Positions 23,641 to 35,335 of a stretch of 64,000 nt of DNA are shown here, piece by piece. The notes under the pieces were generated by a model that worked only from the letters and a program-made list of their open reading frames with translations, did no database searches and was not told where the DNA came from. The position numbers were made by a program, and so were the translations under genes. The stretch's first letter is position 1, and each line of letters starts with the position of its first letter. Source of the DNA: Anthoceros angustus. Taxonomy: Eukaryota > Streptophyta > Anthocerotopsida > Anthocerotales > Anthocerotaceae. Where the stretch lies: the NCBI GenBank assembly GCA_010909165.1, contig VJWM01000283.1, positions 62,001 to 126,000 on the forward strand, in the 5' to 3' direction.

Positions 23641-26051
23641 GACGTCCACCTCAAAGGGTACTCAACGGAGAGGATATGAAGACATTGATGGAGGAGGGGC
23701 ACCAACCTCGGTGGAAATGCACGATCGCGATTCCTCATGCTTTTAACTTTGTGGAGCAGCTTTCGGTGAAAAAGCTCCGATTCTCTTCCGGCGGTACAAC
23801 ATGGACAAAGTGGGCGTTGTTGCGAAGAACCCAAGATCCAGTGCCTTGGATTCCACTCGCCTTATGGATTAACGGTTACAATGGTATTGAGGGGATTCCT
23901 GGCAAGTGGATGGATTCTATGTGACAAGCGGAATGGGCGAAGATATGCACATACGCTTTTGGTCACCAAGAAACCTCATTTGCACATAAACGATGACATC
24001 AACACACATCTCCTCGATAATGGATGCCGCCAAGATAATGCCTCGTCGTTGTGAGCGAAGTTGAAATCGGCCTTGCGTGTGATTCCAAAAGTGTTCAAGA
24101 TGTAAGTCGGTTGTATGTCATGTATCACTTCCCATTTTCGATTAGGGTTTCGCCCATCTGGTATACTCATTGTTTCCTCTTTAAATGAATGGGGAGAACA
24201 ATTTTGCAGCGTTCTACTCCTTCGCGGCGAAGGGTCTTGAAGAACAGGTGTAGTGATCGACCGGTGATCGGGGCGCAGCGGTGCCGGTTATCGGTGGCTG
24301 TCTGTGTGCAGACACGATGCCCGGATTATGCAACCGGAGATGGAGGAGGACGAGGTTCCGTGTGGCCGAGCCGAGCCTCCGGAAGAGGAGGGCTGGCCTC
24401 GGTCCGATGCGGAGGCGAGCTCGAAGGCCGCCCATGGCTCGCAACATGTCCAGCCGGGGTCTTAGGAGGAGGAGGTGACCCTCCTCGTCCAGAGGACCGG
24501 CGCGGCCGGCCGCCGAAAGAAGAAGAAGGAATCCACAACTGTCGGTCTCCGGAAGATGAGAAGGCGAATGGCTGGTAAGAATGCTCCTAACGGCCTCGCC
24601 CTCCATAATTCGACGTAGAATTGAAGCATCTTGTTTTGATTTCCATGCAGAGCACACCAATCAAGCGAAAGAGGAAGGCAAGATCTCGGTGGTGATGGAG
24701 AAGAGGTGGGTAGAGGCGGAAAAATTAAGGAAGTCGAGGAAGCATGCGAAGAGGAAGCGTTGCGGAGGCGACCACGATGCCGAGCAGCGGAGCTCCTTTC
24801 GCAGGAGGATGACTATCTCGGAGATGGTTACTCGGGCCTACAAGAAGCGGGTGCAAACCACAACATTCGACATTCACATTTCGGTACTACGTCACCTTCA
24901 TTTCTAACGGATGCTCGAGATAAGGAAGGTGGATGAGGCATGGATGAAGTGCCTTGTTCGATGCGCAGTCCTGTGAAGGAAGGGACGCTCCCACTTTTGT
25001 GCATGATTGATCCGGCCGCTTGAAAGAAGATGCAGACCGGAGGAGATCGAGCCCGACATTACACCCTAGGGGTGCTTTGGGAGGGAACCATTGCTATGCC
25101 GCCATGCGACAACATGCGAAATGTATCCGGAAGATAAATTTCAATGGCTCGAGGCCATGTATGCGAGCTTGAGGAGGAGGTGACCCTCCTCGTCCGAAGA
25201 GGACCCCGCAGCACACTGTGAAAGAAGAAGAAGGGAATCCACAACCGCCCCAGTCCGAAGATGAGAAGGCGAATGGCTGGTAAGAATGCTCCTACCTCCG
25301 CCTCCGCATAACGATGTAAGAATTGAAGCATCTTGTTTTGATTTCCATGCAGAGAGCACACCAATCAAAGAGGAAGGCAAGATCTCGGGTGATGGAGAAG
25401 AGGTGGGTAGAGGCGGAAAAATTAAGGAAGTCGAGGAAGCATGCGAAGAGGAAGCGTTGCGACGACCACGATGCCGAACGACGGAGCTCCTTTCGCAGGA
25501 GGATGACTATCGGAGATGGTTCGCACTGGGCCTACAAGAAGCGGGTGCAAACCACAACATTCGACATTCACATTTCGATTACGCCCCGCTTCATTTCTAA
25601 CGCAGATGCTCGATAAGGAAGGTGGATGAGGCATGGATGAAGTGCCTTGTTCGATGATGCGCAGTCTGTGAAGGAAGGGACGCTCCCACTTTTGTGCATG
25701 ATTGATCCAAAGACAAGAAGAAGAAGATGCACCGGAGGAGATCGAGCTCAAAGATTACACCCTAGGGGTGCCGGAGGGAACCATTGCTATGCCGCCATGC
25801 ATATAATCGAAATGTATCCGCGGAAGATAAATTTCAATGGCTCGAGGCCATGTATATGTGCTTGACAGAGGAAGAAATGAGGGTCTTGGCGGTGATCACA
25901 ATGTGTGTCTGAGACAAGAGGAAGAAGCTTGGTTTTATTGAACAAGTCCGCTACATACATGATGAGCTTGAGATTTGGCACCGGACACACCCCGATGGAA
26001 AACCTACTGTGCAGTGGAAGTTCAATGTGTACAAGTTGCTGGGGATGCTAG
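23641..26051 (+). pseudogene. Amino-methyltransferase-like gene, copy 2, 5' part
   Basis: This is the upstream half of the second methyltransferase-like relic. The segment 25,700-26,046 reads DYTLGVPEGTIAMPPC, FQWLEAMY, EEEMRVLAVIT, KLGFIEQVRYIHDELEI and WKFNVYKLLG. The last two parallel FIEQVRYIHDE and WKYNLYRMLG of copy 1. The gene stops at the target site GCTAG (26,047-26,051), where the Copia element begins, and continues at 42,550 beyond that element. A 0.7-kb tandem duplication and frameshifts disrupt it. The region 23,641-24,450 is assigned here only by strand and proximity. Confidence 0.5.
24460..25864 (+). repeat. 0.7-kb tandem duplication in methyltransferase-like copy 2
   Basis: Unit A is 24,460-25,166 and unit B 25,167-25,864. 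Both start with AGGAGGAGGTGACCCTCCTC and contain GAAGCATCTTGTTTTGATTT and CAACATTCGACATTCACATT. Both end near CAATGGCTCGAGGCCATGTA. Confidence 0.85.
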
Positions 26052-26308
26052 TGATGAGAATCAATAGCTCTTAGATAGAAAAGAAACAATGGAATGAATT
26101 GATTAATGAGTAAAGTACAAGCCTTTAAATAGGCTGGGTGGTTGGGTGGTTACAACAATATGTTGTTGTAACCATAAGTAGTTGCAACCATAAGTTGTTG
26201 CAACTATAAGTTGTTGTAACAACTAACTACCTAAAGCCCTAGCTCTAAATTAATGTTTAAGTAATGAGGCCCTAATGAATAGTGCCCTAAGCTAGACCTA
26301 TTTCATCA
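26052..26308 (-). repeat. Copia 3' LTR
   Basis: A 257-bp LTR starting TGATGAGAATCAATAGCTC and ending CTATTTCATCA on the plus strand. It contains the dyad GGTTACAACAATATGTTGTTGTAACC, a potential hairpin. On the minus strand it is preceded by the purine tract GTGAGTGGGAG, which identifies it as the 3' LTR. Confidence 0.9.
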
Positions 26309-27839
26309 CTCCCACTCACTATGAATGTAGGGGTGAATTCTAGCTTCAAAATGAGGTCTAAATCATAGATAGACTCCCACTTAATAAAAAGTTATAAGCC
26401 TAAGAAAAATGCTAAAAACTTAAGCTGTTTGATGAATAAGTAAGCCTGAAATAGAAAACCTAATATGTCCACCAAAATAATCACCAGAATAAGGTTGAAA
26501 AATAATAGCCTAAATAGCTCCAGAAATAGGCTTAAAAGAGAGGCCTAAACTAAAATAAATAAATCAGGCGCGGGCCTGAAAATAAAAAGGCCCTTAAAAA
26601 TGCTTTAAATGGATAAGCCCAATACGGGCTTATCCTAAATCGCCGCCCCGCCACGATTAGTGGGCACGGTAGACGGCCTAAGGCCTTCCGCACGCGCACA
26701 CGAGGCGGTGTCGAGGATAGCCGCCATTGCCTCCTCCTCCCGCATCGCGCCCATCGCGCCCGCCGCGCCCATCGCGCCATCGCGCCATCGCGCTGCTGCC
26801 GCCACGCCCGCTGCTCCGCCGCATCCGCGGCTCGTGGAGATCGCCTTGCGCCGCTCGGAGTCGCTCCGTGGCGCTGTGCATCGCGCGCGCTGCTGCCCCT
26901 TTTGCATCGCGGTTTGTCCACATCTAAGCTTGCCATAGCACAAATTTGTGATGTGCACGATCTTCGTGATGCTCGCTGCTAGTGTCCTCGATTGGTGGAA
27001 AGTCTGATTGGCTTATTATATGTCCATAGTGTTGCAGCCACAAAGTTGGAGACTATCTCGTGTTAATATGGCACGCTTGATAGTAGGTGAGTTATGAATT
27101 TTGCATATTCTTCCATTTTCAATATTCTTCCATTTTCCATCATTCTTCCATTTTCAATTTTTCCATTTTCCATTGTTTCCATTTTCCATGTCTTGGTCTC
27201 TAAGAAATAATATACCTAATGTGGTGGCAGGTCCTCGTCGTCGAGGAAGCATGCGAAGAGGAAGCTGTCGACGACCACGATGCCGAACGACCGGAGCTCC
27301 GCAGGAGGATGACTATCTCGGAGATGGTTCGACTCGGGCCTACAAGAAGCGGGTGCAAACCACAACATTCGACATTCACATTTACTATTCCGCTTCATTT
27401 CTAACGCGGATGCTCGATAAGGAAGGTGGATGAGGCATGGATGAAGTGCCTTGTTCGATGCGCAGTCCTGTGAAGGAAGGGACTCCCACTTTTGTGCATG
27501 ATTGATCCAAAGACAAGGTGCTTGAAGAAGAAGATGCACCGAGGAGATCGAGCTCAAAGATTACACCCTAGGGGTGCCGGAGGGAACCATTGCTATGCCG
27601 CCATGCATACCAAATGTATCCGCGGAAGATAAATTTCAATGGCTCGAGGCCATGTATATGCAGCCGAGAGGAAGAAAATGAGGGTGCCGGCATTGATCAC
27701 AATGTGTATGCATAAGAGGAAGAAGCTTGGTTTTATTGAACAAGTCCGCTACATACATGATGAGCTTGAGATTTGGCACGGACACACCCGATGGAAAACC
27801 TAATGCAGCAAGTTCAATGTGTGTTGTCGGGGATGCTAG

Positions 27840-28088
27840 TGATGAGAATCAATAGCTCTTAGATAGAAAAGAAACAATGGAATGAATTGATTAATGAGTA
27901 AAGTACAAGCCTTTAAATAGGCTGGGTGGTTACAACAATATGTTGTTGTAACCATAAGTGGTTGCAACCATAAGTTGTTGCAACTATAAGTTGTTGTAAC
28001 AACTAACTACCTAAAGCCCTAGCTCTAAATTAATGTTTAAGTAATGAGGCCCTAATGAATAGTGCCCTAAGCTAGACCTATTTCATCA
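27840..28088 (-). repeat. Duplicated Copia 3' LTR
   Basis: A 249-bp copy of the 3' LTR with its own GCTAG flank (27,835-27,839) and the same purine tract. It arose by the 1.8-kb tandem duplication, not by a separate insertion, because both flanks are duplicated with it. Confidence 0.9.
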
Positions 28089-28967
28089 CTCCCACTCACT
28101 ATGAATGTAGGGGTGAATTCTAGCTTCAAAATGAGGTCTAAAATAGATAGACTCCCACTTAATCAAAAGTTATAAGCCTAAGAAAATGCTAAAACTTAAG
28201 CTATTTGATGAACAAATAAGCCTAAAATAGAAAACTTAATATGTCCACCAAAATATTCACCAGAATAAGGTTGAAAATAATAGCCTAAATAGCTCCGAAA
28301 TAGGCTTAAAAGAGAGGCCTAAAATAAATAAATAAATCAAAGGGGCCTGAAAATAAAAGGCCCTTAGCTTTAAATGGATAAGCCCAATACGGGCTTATCC
28401 TAAATCGCCGCCCCGCCACCGATTGGTGGCACAGGGTGCAGACGTCAAGGCCTTCCGCACCGCCGCACACGAGGCGGGTGTGGGAGGATAGCCGCCATCG
28501 CCTCCTCCTCCCCCGCATCGCGCCATCGCGCCCGCCGCGCCCATCGCGCCATCGCGCCATCGCGCCATCGCGCCATCGCGCTCGCGCGCTGCCGCATACC
28601 CGCGGCTCGTGGAGATCGCTCGCGCCCCCGGTGCGCCGTGGCGCGGCAGTCACGCTTGGTGTGCTCGCCTTTTGCATCGCTGGTTTGTCCACATCTAAGC
28701 TTGCCATAGCACAAATTCTGTGTGATGTGCACCGACCTGATGCTCGCTGCTAGTGTCCTCCGATTGGTGGAAAGTCTGATTGCTGGCTTATTATATGTCC
28801 AATGTTGGAGTGGAGACTATCTCGTGTTAATATGGCACGCTTGATAGTAGGTGAGTTGCCTGAATTTTGCATATTCTTCCATTTTCAATTTTTCCATTTT
28901 TCCTGCTTCCATTTTCCATGTCTTGGTCTCTAAGAAAAAAGGCCTAATGTGGTGGCAGGTCCTCGTG

Positions 28968-30020
28968 CGGAGGAAGGCCCTGCCCCCATGCTCCAAAGGA
29001 CGAGGCCATAAAGAAAATGAAGAGAGCAAACCGAGTAGCAAGAAGAAGAAGAAACTTGCCGCGTGGAAAAGGAAAAATTGAGAAGCCGCCTGCATCTTGT
29101 GGTATAGAGATGCACTCACGGGTGAAGAGATCCCATGTCGGGCCCGGCCGTAATATAGGAAATGATATGGAAGATCCTAATTTCTCTGTGAATTCCTGCA
29201 AGCATGTGCCGAGGTGGCTAAAACAGTGGAGAAAAAGCCGATGGAGAAGATGACGTCTTGGTGGTACAAGCACTGGAAAAACCGATGTTGTCATCAAAGA
29301 AGTCGAGGGGTGGTAAGCCAATAAAAATGCAAAATAAATTGCAATAAATAATTTGATTGCATAAAAATACTAATGATTGTTGATGTAGATAATCCAACTA
29401 CCGAGGGCTCGGGTATCCTGAGTGTCCCGGGTATGTGACTTCAACATAGAAGAAGAGTCGGAGGTCGGGGACTCCATAAACAGACGAGGCCCCAGTAGTG
29501 TGAGGGCAGCCCAAGTGGAGAGCATATGCTAGCGGACATATAGGGGCTAGGGAAAAGAAAAGTGAGTAGGTGTAAAACCTATAGTTAGGGGCTAGTAACT
29601 AGTCAGTAACCTATGCTAATAATAAGCTAATCTACATCTATTTTGCGGATGTGGAGAAAGGGTAGGCACAAGCCATGTGAGGTTTGCCCTACCTCTACAA
29701 CCTATAACAAAACAAAAGGAAAATACCAAACTCCTATTTTGCCACTGAAACCTATGCGAGCAACATACATGGTGCTTCCGGAGGAAAGGACGACCACGAA
29801 GTCCCCATGGAATATGTATGTGAGAAAAGGGATAAAAATGATGTGGTTAGGTGCATATCCATGTGAAGAGTACGAAGGACACACCAAGCACTTGTATAGT
29901 AAGTGACCTAACCAATGACTAACTCAACACCATTTTTCTTCCTAACCCATGGAGTGTTTTGTAGGGTCCTTTTGGGCATTAGAGAGAAGAGAAGGATGAT
30001 GATTACTTGGAAATAGAAGA
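28968..30020 (+). pseudogene. Antisense intron-bearing cargo-like segment in Copia
   Basis: Plus-strand reading frames here run opposite to the Copia genes and look spliced. A Lys/Arg-rich frame (about 28,980-29,310) reaches a GTAAGCC donor-like site at about 29,313, and an AT-rich stretch ends in TTGTTGATGTAG at about 29,388. A second possible intron is GTATGTGACTTCAACATAG (about 29,431-29,449). A longer frame (29,643-29,893, with LPLKPMRATYMVLPEE) meets GTAAGTGACC, and a TTTTGTAG acceptor at about 29,964 restores an open frame ending MMITWK and a stop. I recognise no family. It lies between the RNase H end and the 3' LTR, the usual site of extra ORFs in plant LTR elements. It may be a captured host gene. 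Confidence 0.4.
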
Positions 30021-30059
30021 GGAAATAAACATGCTAGATAAACTTTGTGGATTGTAAAA

Positions 30060-33000
30060 TTGGAAAATACCTACTATCTAGGCTGGCTTAACCTCTTGTA
30101 CTCCTAACATTTTCATGTGTTTTAAATGCAAATCTCTTCCTAATGACTTGGTTAAAAGGTCAGCTGGGTTGTTTTGAGTTGGTATATAATTGATATCTAT
30201 TGTTTTATTTTCTAACATTTCCGTATGTAATGATACTCATTGCTATATGTTTAGTTCGAGTGGAAAATGGGGTTCCTAGCTAAGGCAATAGCCCCAGGTA
30301 TCCGAGAGAGGTGTAGGTCCATCTTGGGGATAATTCAACTCTCTCAATGCTAACCTACTCCGGACTATATCCTTGGAGACGAGGTGAGGACCCTATACTC
30401 GACTGTCGACAAAGCAATGGTTGGTTGTTTCTTACTTGACCATGAAATGGGTGCACCTCCTAGCGAATGCATAGCCGGATCTGATTTGCGGCTATCGGGA
30501 TCTCCAAGATAGTCGGCATCGGTCATAATTGTAACTTAGATATGCCGGAACATGTTTATACATCAATCTGTGCATAGTCCCTTTTAAATACCTGAATATT
30601 CTCTTGACACATTGCCAATGTTGTCTTCCGATTCTCAAAATTGTGAGGCGCACTAACTTCAAAAGATATATCGGGTCTTGTGAAGTTACTTAAATATATT
30701 AAGGTGCCACACATATGTATGTGCTGCGACATTCTGCTTTCTCTGCTTTTAGGGCTCATATCTGCGTAAGCCTTGTGCCACTTGGAAATGGTGTGGCACG
30801 GCTTAGCATCTTCTAGTCCAAACTTATTTAAGCTTTCTTTTATATATTTTGTTTGAACCAAGGAAATGGATTTATTACCTCTATCTCTTATAATGTTAAC
30901 GCCAAGGGCATAACTAAGGTCTCCCAGGTCTGTCATTTCATAATGACTTCTCAACCATGCTTTAATTTCACTAGATGGGAGAGTGAAGATGAAGCTAAAA
31001 ATAAGTCATCCACATATAGTAAGAGGTAAATTGTGTACTGTTTAGTCTTCAGGATATACATGCTAGCATCTGCTTTGCTTTGAACAAAACCATATTTTGT
31101 AAGCTTGTCATGTATATCATTATTCCATTCCTTGCCAGATTGCTTAAGGCCATAAATGCCTTTAATGAGCCTGCATACATGGTCTTCTTTACCTTTGACT
31201 TCATAGCCTTCAGGTTGTCTCATGTATATTTCTTCTTGGATTCGGCCATGCAGATAGGCAGTTTTGACGTCCATCATGTGAAGATGTAAGTCATGTTGAG
31301 CGGACAAGGCTATTATAATTCGAGGAGGCAAACTTTGCTCTGGTGCATAGGTAGCCGGTATGTAATCTAAACCCGGTATCGGTAAACCCTCGCTACCCCT
31401 TGCCTTATATCGCTCAATAGAACCATCACCCTTACGTTTGATTTTAAAGACCCATTTACTTCCCACTATTTTTCTCCCTTTGGGTGGTTTAACTAATTCC
31501 CATGTGGAGTTTTCTACTAAAGAGTTGTACTCAATCTCACTACCTTCCATGTGTCTTTCTCGGAGAGGAAAATGCTTGTTTCAAGGTTAGCGGTTCCTCT
31601 GGATCAACTGTGGCTTTGTAAATGCTTGATAATAAGGTGTGAGAGGAGAAATGGGGTCATCAGGAGTGACAAGATATCCCAAAGGTGGTTCCTTCCATCC
31701 AGCAGGTCCTGCAACAGCGGGTCTAGTCCTAAGATTGTACCTTGGTGCAGGTTGTTGAATGTGTTCTTCAATGTCGACCACTTGTTGAGCTGGTTCCTGT
31801 GCAGGTAACGCAGGCTCTTGTTCTGGCTCGTCGTCGAATTCATCCACTTGCTCGTCGACGGGCTCATCCTCAAAAGGAATACGATCCTCCTCACGAATTT
31901 CAACATCATAGTCGATTTCATCATCAGTTAAATGCTGAGGTTCTTCTAAATCAGGATCTGGAGTAGTTGGTCGTCTTGGAATATATTCTAACTCCTCCTC
32001 CTCCTCCCGCAATGAGGTTCATCCATAGGAGCTTCATGCGGAGGGAGTGAATGAATGATGACAAAATCATCGTCATCAAAGTGGAAGGCTCGGATGCGCA
32101 GAGGAAGGAGCATCGGGAGTAATGGGAGCGATGCCCCAATAGGAGAAAGAATATGAGATTCATGAAAGGTCACGCTCCTAGCATAAATGAGCTTTCGGGT
32201 AGATGGGTCAAATAACTTGTAACCCTTAATGCCTTCTGTAGCCAATAAAGGTATATTTGCCTTGGGATCCAGCTTCTTGCGTTGTACTTTGGGGATGAAC
32301 ACATAAGCGGGGATCCAAGATTCGTAAATGATCAATAGAACCATCACCCTTACGTTTGATTTTAAAGACCCATTTACTTCCCACTATTTTTCTCCCTTTG
32401 GGTGGTTTAACTAATTCCCATGTGGAGTTTTCTACTAAAGAGTTGTACTCAATCTCGCTACCTTCCATGGTCTTTCTCGGAGAGGAAAATGCTTGTTTCA
32501 AGGTTAGCGGTTCCTCTGGATCAACTGTGGCTTTGTAAATGCTTGATAATAAGGTGTGAGAGGAGAAATGGGGTCATCAAGTGACAAGATATCCCAAAGG
32601 TGGTTCCTTCCATCCAGCAGTCCTGCAATGGTCTAGTCCTAAGATTGTACCTTGGTGCGGTTGTTGAATGTGTTCTTCAATGTCGACCACTTGTTGAGTG
32701 GTTCTGCGTAACGCAGCTCTTGTTCGCTCGTCGTCAATTCATCCACTTGCTCGCCGACGGCTCATCCTCAAAAGGAATACGATCCTCCTCACGAATTTCA
32801 ACATCATAGTCGATTTCATCATCGTTAAATGTTGAGGTTCTTCTAAATCGGGATCCGGAGTAGTTGGTCGTCTTGGAATATATTCTAACTCCTCCTCCTC
32901 CTCGCAATGAGGTTCATCCATAGGAGCTTGCGGAGGGAGTGAATGAATGATGACAAAATCATCGTCATCAAAGTGGAAGGCTCGGATGCGCAGAGGAAGG

Positions 33001-34330
33001 AGCATCGGGAGTAATGGGAGCGATGCCCCAATAGGAGAAAGAATATGAGATTCATGAAAGGTCACGCCCTAGCATAAATGAGCTTTCGGGTAGATGGGTC
33101 AAATAACTTGTAACCCTTAATGCCTTCGTGTAGCCAATAAAGGTATATTTGGTCGCCTTGGGATCCGACTTCTTGCGTTGTACTTTGGGGATGAACACAT
33201 AAGCGGGGATCCAAGATTCGTAAATGATCAAGAAGGTTTTCTCCCGGTAAAAGCTTCATATGGAGTCATGCCTTGAATGGAAGTTGGCGATCTATTAAGG
33301 AGATATGTTCCAATATAGCTTCACCCAATAACTTTTAGATAATGTAGCTTGGGTGAGCAAACACTGTGATCTCCGGAGGCGTAAATTTTGTTTTACTACG
33401 CCATTTCTTTGAGGTGTGTACCACACTAAGTTGTTGCGCTATACCTTCAGCAAAATTCAGCAAATTCATTGAAGTGAACTCTCCTCCATTATCGGAGCGA
33501 AGAGTTTTAAGCTTCCATCGGTAAGTCTCTCGCCCACATCATATATTCTTTGAAGAAAGAAAAGGCGACTCTTATGGCGGAGGATGTAGGTGAGGACAAC
33601 CGGAATAATCATCGATGAAGGTTAAAAATATCTACAACCACTAAATGAAGGTGCGGATATAGGACCACAAATGTCTGTGAACCAACTCTAAGGGTGCCTA
33701 GCCCTCCGAGGATGGATTGTGGAATGGAGCTTGATGACGTTTGGTTATGACGCAAGCTTCACACGGAGAGGTTCAAGTTTAGGAATACAGGAGTTCTATA
33801 CGTTTCCTTAGACATTTGGATAAGCTTTTGGCTATTCGGATGACCTAATCGTGTGCCAAAGCATGGTGCTTGAAGAGTGGAATGGGAGGCTACATTGATG
33901 AGGTGTAACGGACCCACTTGGGTGAGAGTTTATAGAGTCCATCTTCTAGTGTTCCAGGCATTGTGTGATACTTATTAGTATGATAGTAAAGGAGACACAA
34001 ATCGGCTTCAAGGATAATTTGCATGTTATGTTCTTGACATAAACTAGCGGTGACACTAGATTCTTGCACATGGAGGGTACATAAAGGACATGGGAGAGAG
34101 TAAGAACCCGGTGGAGCACTTTAATGCCACGGAACCTACACCAAATATGGTGAGGTTATGGTCGCCTAGGAGCACCTTTGTTGTCCTTTTGATGGCGAAT
34201 CGACTCAAAAAGTTAAGTCGTGACATATATGAGATGTTGCACTGTCTAAATACCAATTTTGGTTTGATGGCTTGGAACTTGCCAAGCGAGAAAGTCTTGA
34301 TGGAGTTGCCGTGGAGGGCTTCTTCTTAAC
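30060..34330 (-). pseudogene. Copia pol: protease, integrase, RT, RNase H (broken)
   Basis: On the minus strand the order is protease (KVLLGDHNLTIFGVGSVAL, about 34,100-34,190), GAG pre-integrase region (LGHPNSQKLI, about 33,820), integrase core (LKTLRSDNGGEFTS, about 33,470-33,520), an acidic linker (about 31,600-32,000), RT (31,550-30,556; WVFKIKRKGDGSIERYKAR, MDVKTAYLHG, the active-site LLYVDDL near 31,020, then ALGVNI) and RNase H (IDINYIPTQNNPADLLTKSL, about 30,110-30,200). This is the Copia arrangement, with integrase before RT. Frameshifts interrupt it at about 30,950 and throughout the integrase, and a 0.9-kb duplication interrupts it at the linker/RT boundary. Confidence 0.88.
31414..33230 (-). 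repeat. 0.9-kb tandem duplication within Copia pol
   Basis: Unit A (31,414-32,331) and unit B (32,332-33,230) both start TCAATAGAACCATCACCCTT and end AGATTCGTAAATGATCA. They cover the end of integrase, the acidic linker and the RT start. Unit B differs by many 1-5 base deletions. At two places (near 31,955 and 32,850) unit A has CAGGATCTGG where unit B has CGGGATCCGG. Confidence 0.9.
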
Positions 34331-34587
34331 GGCAACATGTGCTCGATGGTGACCTCCTTCTTTGGCTCACCATTTTCTTCTTCCAACAATCCTTCTCCAT
34401 ATGGTTGGTCATCTTGCACCAATTGCGTAACTCCAGCCTTCTTCATGCCTTTGAAGGTTTAAATGAAGAAGTGGATGGTCCTTGAAAATTTTGAGTAGGA
34501 GTCGGTCTAGGAGTGAAGTTTCAGCGGCCTCGGCCACGTCCTCTTCTCTCGCGTCCCCCATGTACATTACTTGTTGGCCGGTACATG
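34331..34587 (-). pseudogene. Copia gag, C-terminal part
   Basis: This is the segment between the protease and the inner insertion. It holds the remains of the CCHC knuckle region (VHGGR and neighbouring residues at about 34,540-34,575) and a linker. It joins in register with the gag part at 40,742 when the inner element and one ACATG copy are disregarded, so the inner insertion hit the zinc-knuckle codons. Confidence 0.7.
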
Positions 34588-35335
34588 CATACGAGGTAAG
34601 CACTTGAATTCATATAGCACTTCCTCGACCAACAACCAAGCGAACAAATCGAATACGCAGATATAGGTGCAACCAATAACAGGAGGGAGTAGCTCGCGTC
34701 GTGGCACAAACACACCTCCCCACGAGAACAAATTCCTCACACATCGCTCTCGGAGTCATAGCTTTGGCCTCCTCACAACGCTCTTGCATTGCATATCTAG
34801 AGGACAAGCTATGATCGAGCTTGTCCTCAATGGAAGGGTCTATATACTAGACCACAGCCATATTCCTAAGATATCCTATTGGCATCGACTGCCAAAAATA
34901 TCCTAAGAATACACTATAATATGCAAGGAATATGCCAAAGCATATTACTTGAGCTTATCCACTTAGCTATTGTATCCTAAGAATACACTATAATATGCAA
35001 GGAATATGCCAAGCATATTACTTGAGCTTATCCACTTAGCTATTGCTAACCATGTTTAATTAACACTAATCAATGCTTAATTAACATAAGCACATTAGAT
35101 TAATTAACACTAATCAATGCTTAATTAACATAAGCACTTTAGATTAATTAACACTAATTACTTACTTAAAGATAAGTAATTAGATTAATTAATGCTAATC
35201 AAACACTAAACCCAAGTGCAGATTAGTATCACACGCGCATGGAGCATCGAGGTAAGCACTTGAATTCATATAAGCACTTCCTCGACCAACAACCAAGCAA
35301 ATAAATCGAATACGCAGATATATAGGTGCAACCAA
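34588..35335 (-). repeat. Complex 3' LTR of the methyltransferase element
   Basis: The unit shared with the other LTR is 34,677-35,233. It is flanked by an 85-88-bp direct repeat (34,592-34,676 and 35,248-35,335; CGAGGTAAGCACTTGAATTC to AGGTGCAACCAA). The other LTR lacks that repeat. CCCCCC at 35,337-35,342 (G6 on the minus strand) may be the end of the polypurine tract. Within the LTR, two AT-rich subrepeats (TATCCTAAGAATACACTATA and TTAATTAACACTAATCAATG) each occur twice. Confidence 0.7.

Larger units (their letters stand above)
25430..28967. repeat. 1.8-kb tandem duplication spanning gene/LTR/Copia junction
   Basis: Unit A (25,430-27,239) and unit B (27,240-28,967) each hold, in order, the end of the methyltransferase-like gene, the GCTAG target copy, a complete 3' LTR, and about 0.9 kb of Copia-internal DNA ending at GGTGGCAGGTCCTCGT. 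The junction between units lies at GTCCTCGTCGTCGAGGAAGC, with GTC/TCG microhomology. Unit B is 1728 bp against 1810 bp for unit A. The duplication must postdate the Copia insertion. Confidence 0.85.

Noticed and set aside
26635-26958. Ala/Arg-rich frames on both strands over CGCCATCGCGCC repeats (also 28,445-28,732)
   Set aside because: Low-complexity GC repeats inside the duplicated Copia 3' region; no motif, and both strands are equally open.
27840-28088. A separate solo LTR insertion
   Set aside because: Its flanks, including GCTAG and the gene sequence, match those of the first 3' LTR, so it is part of a segmental duplication.
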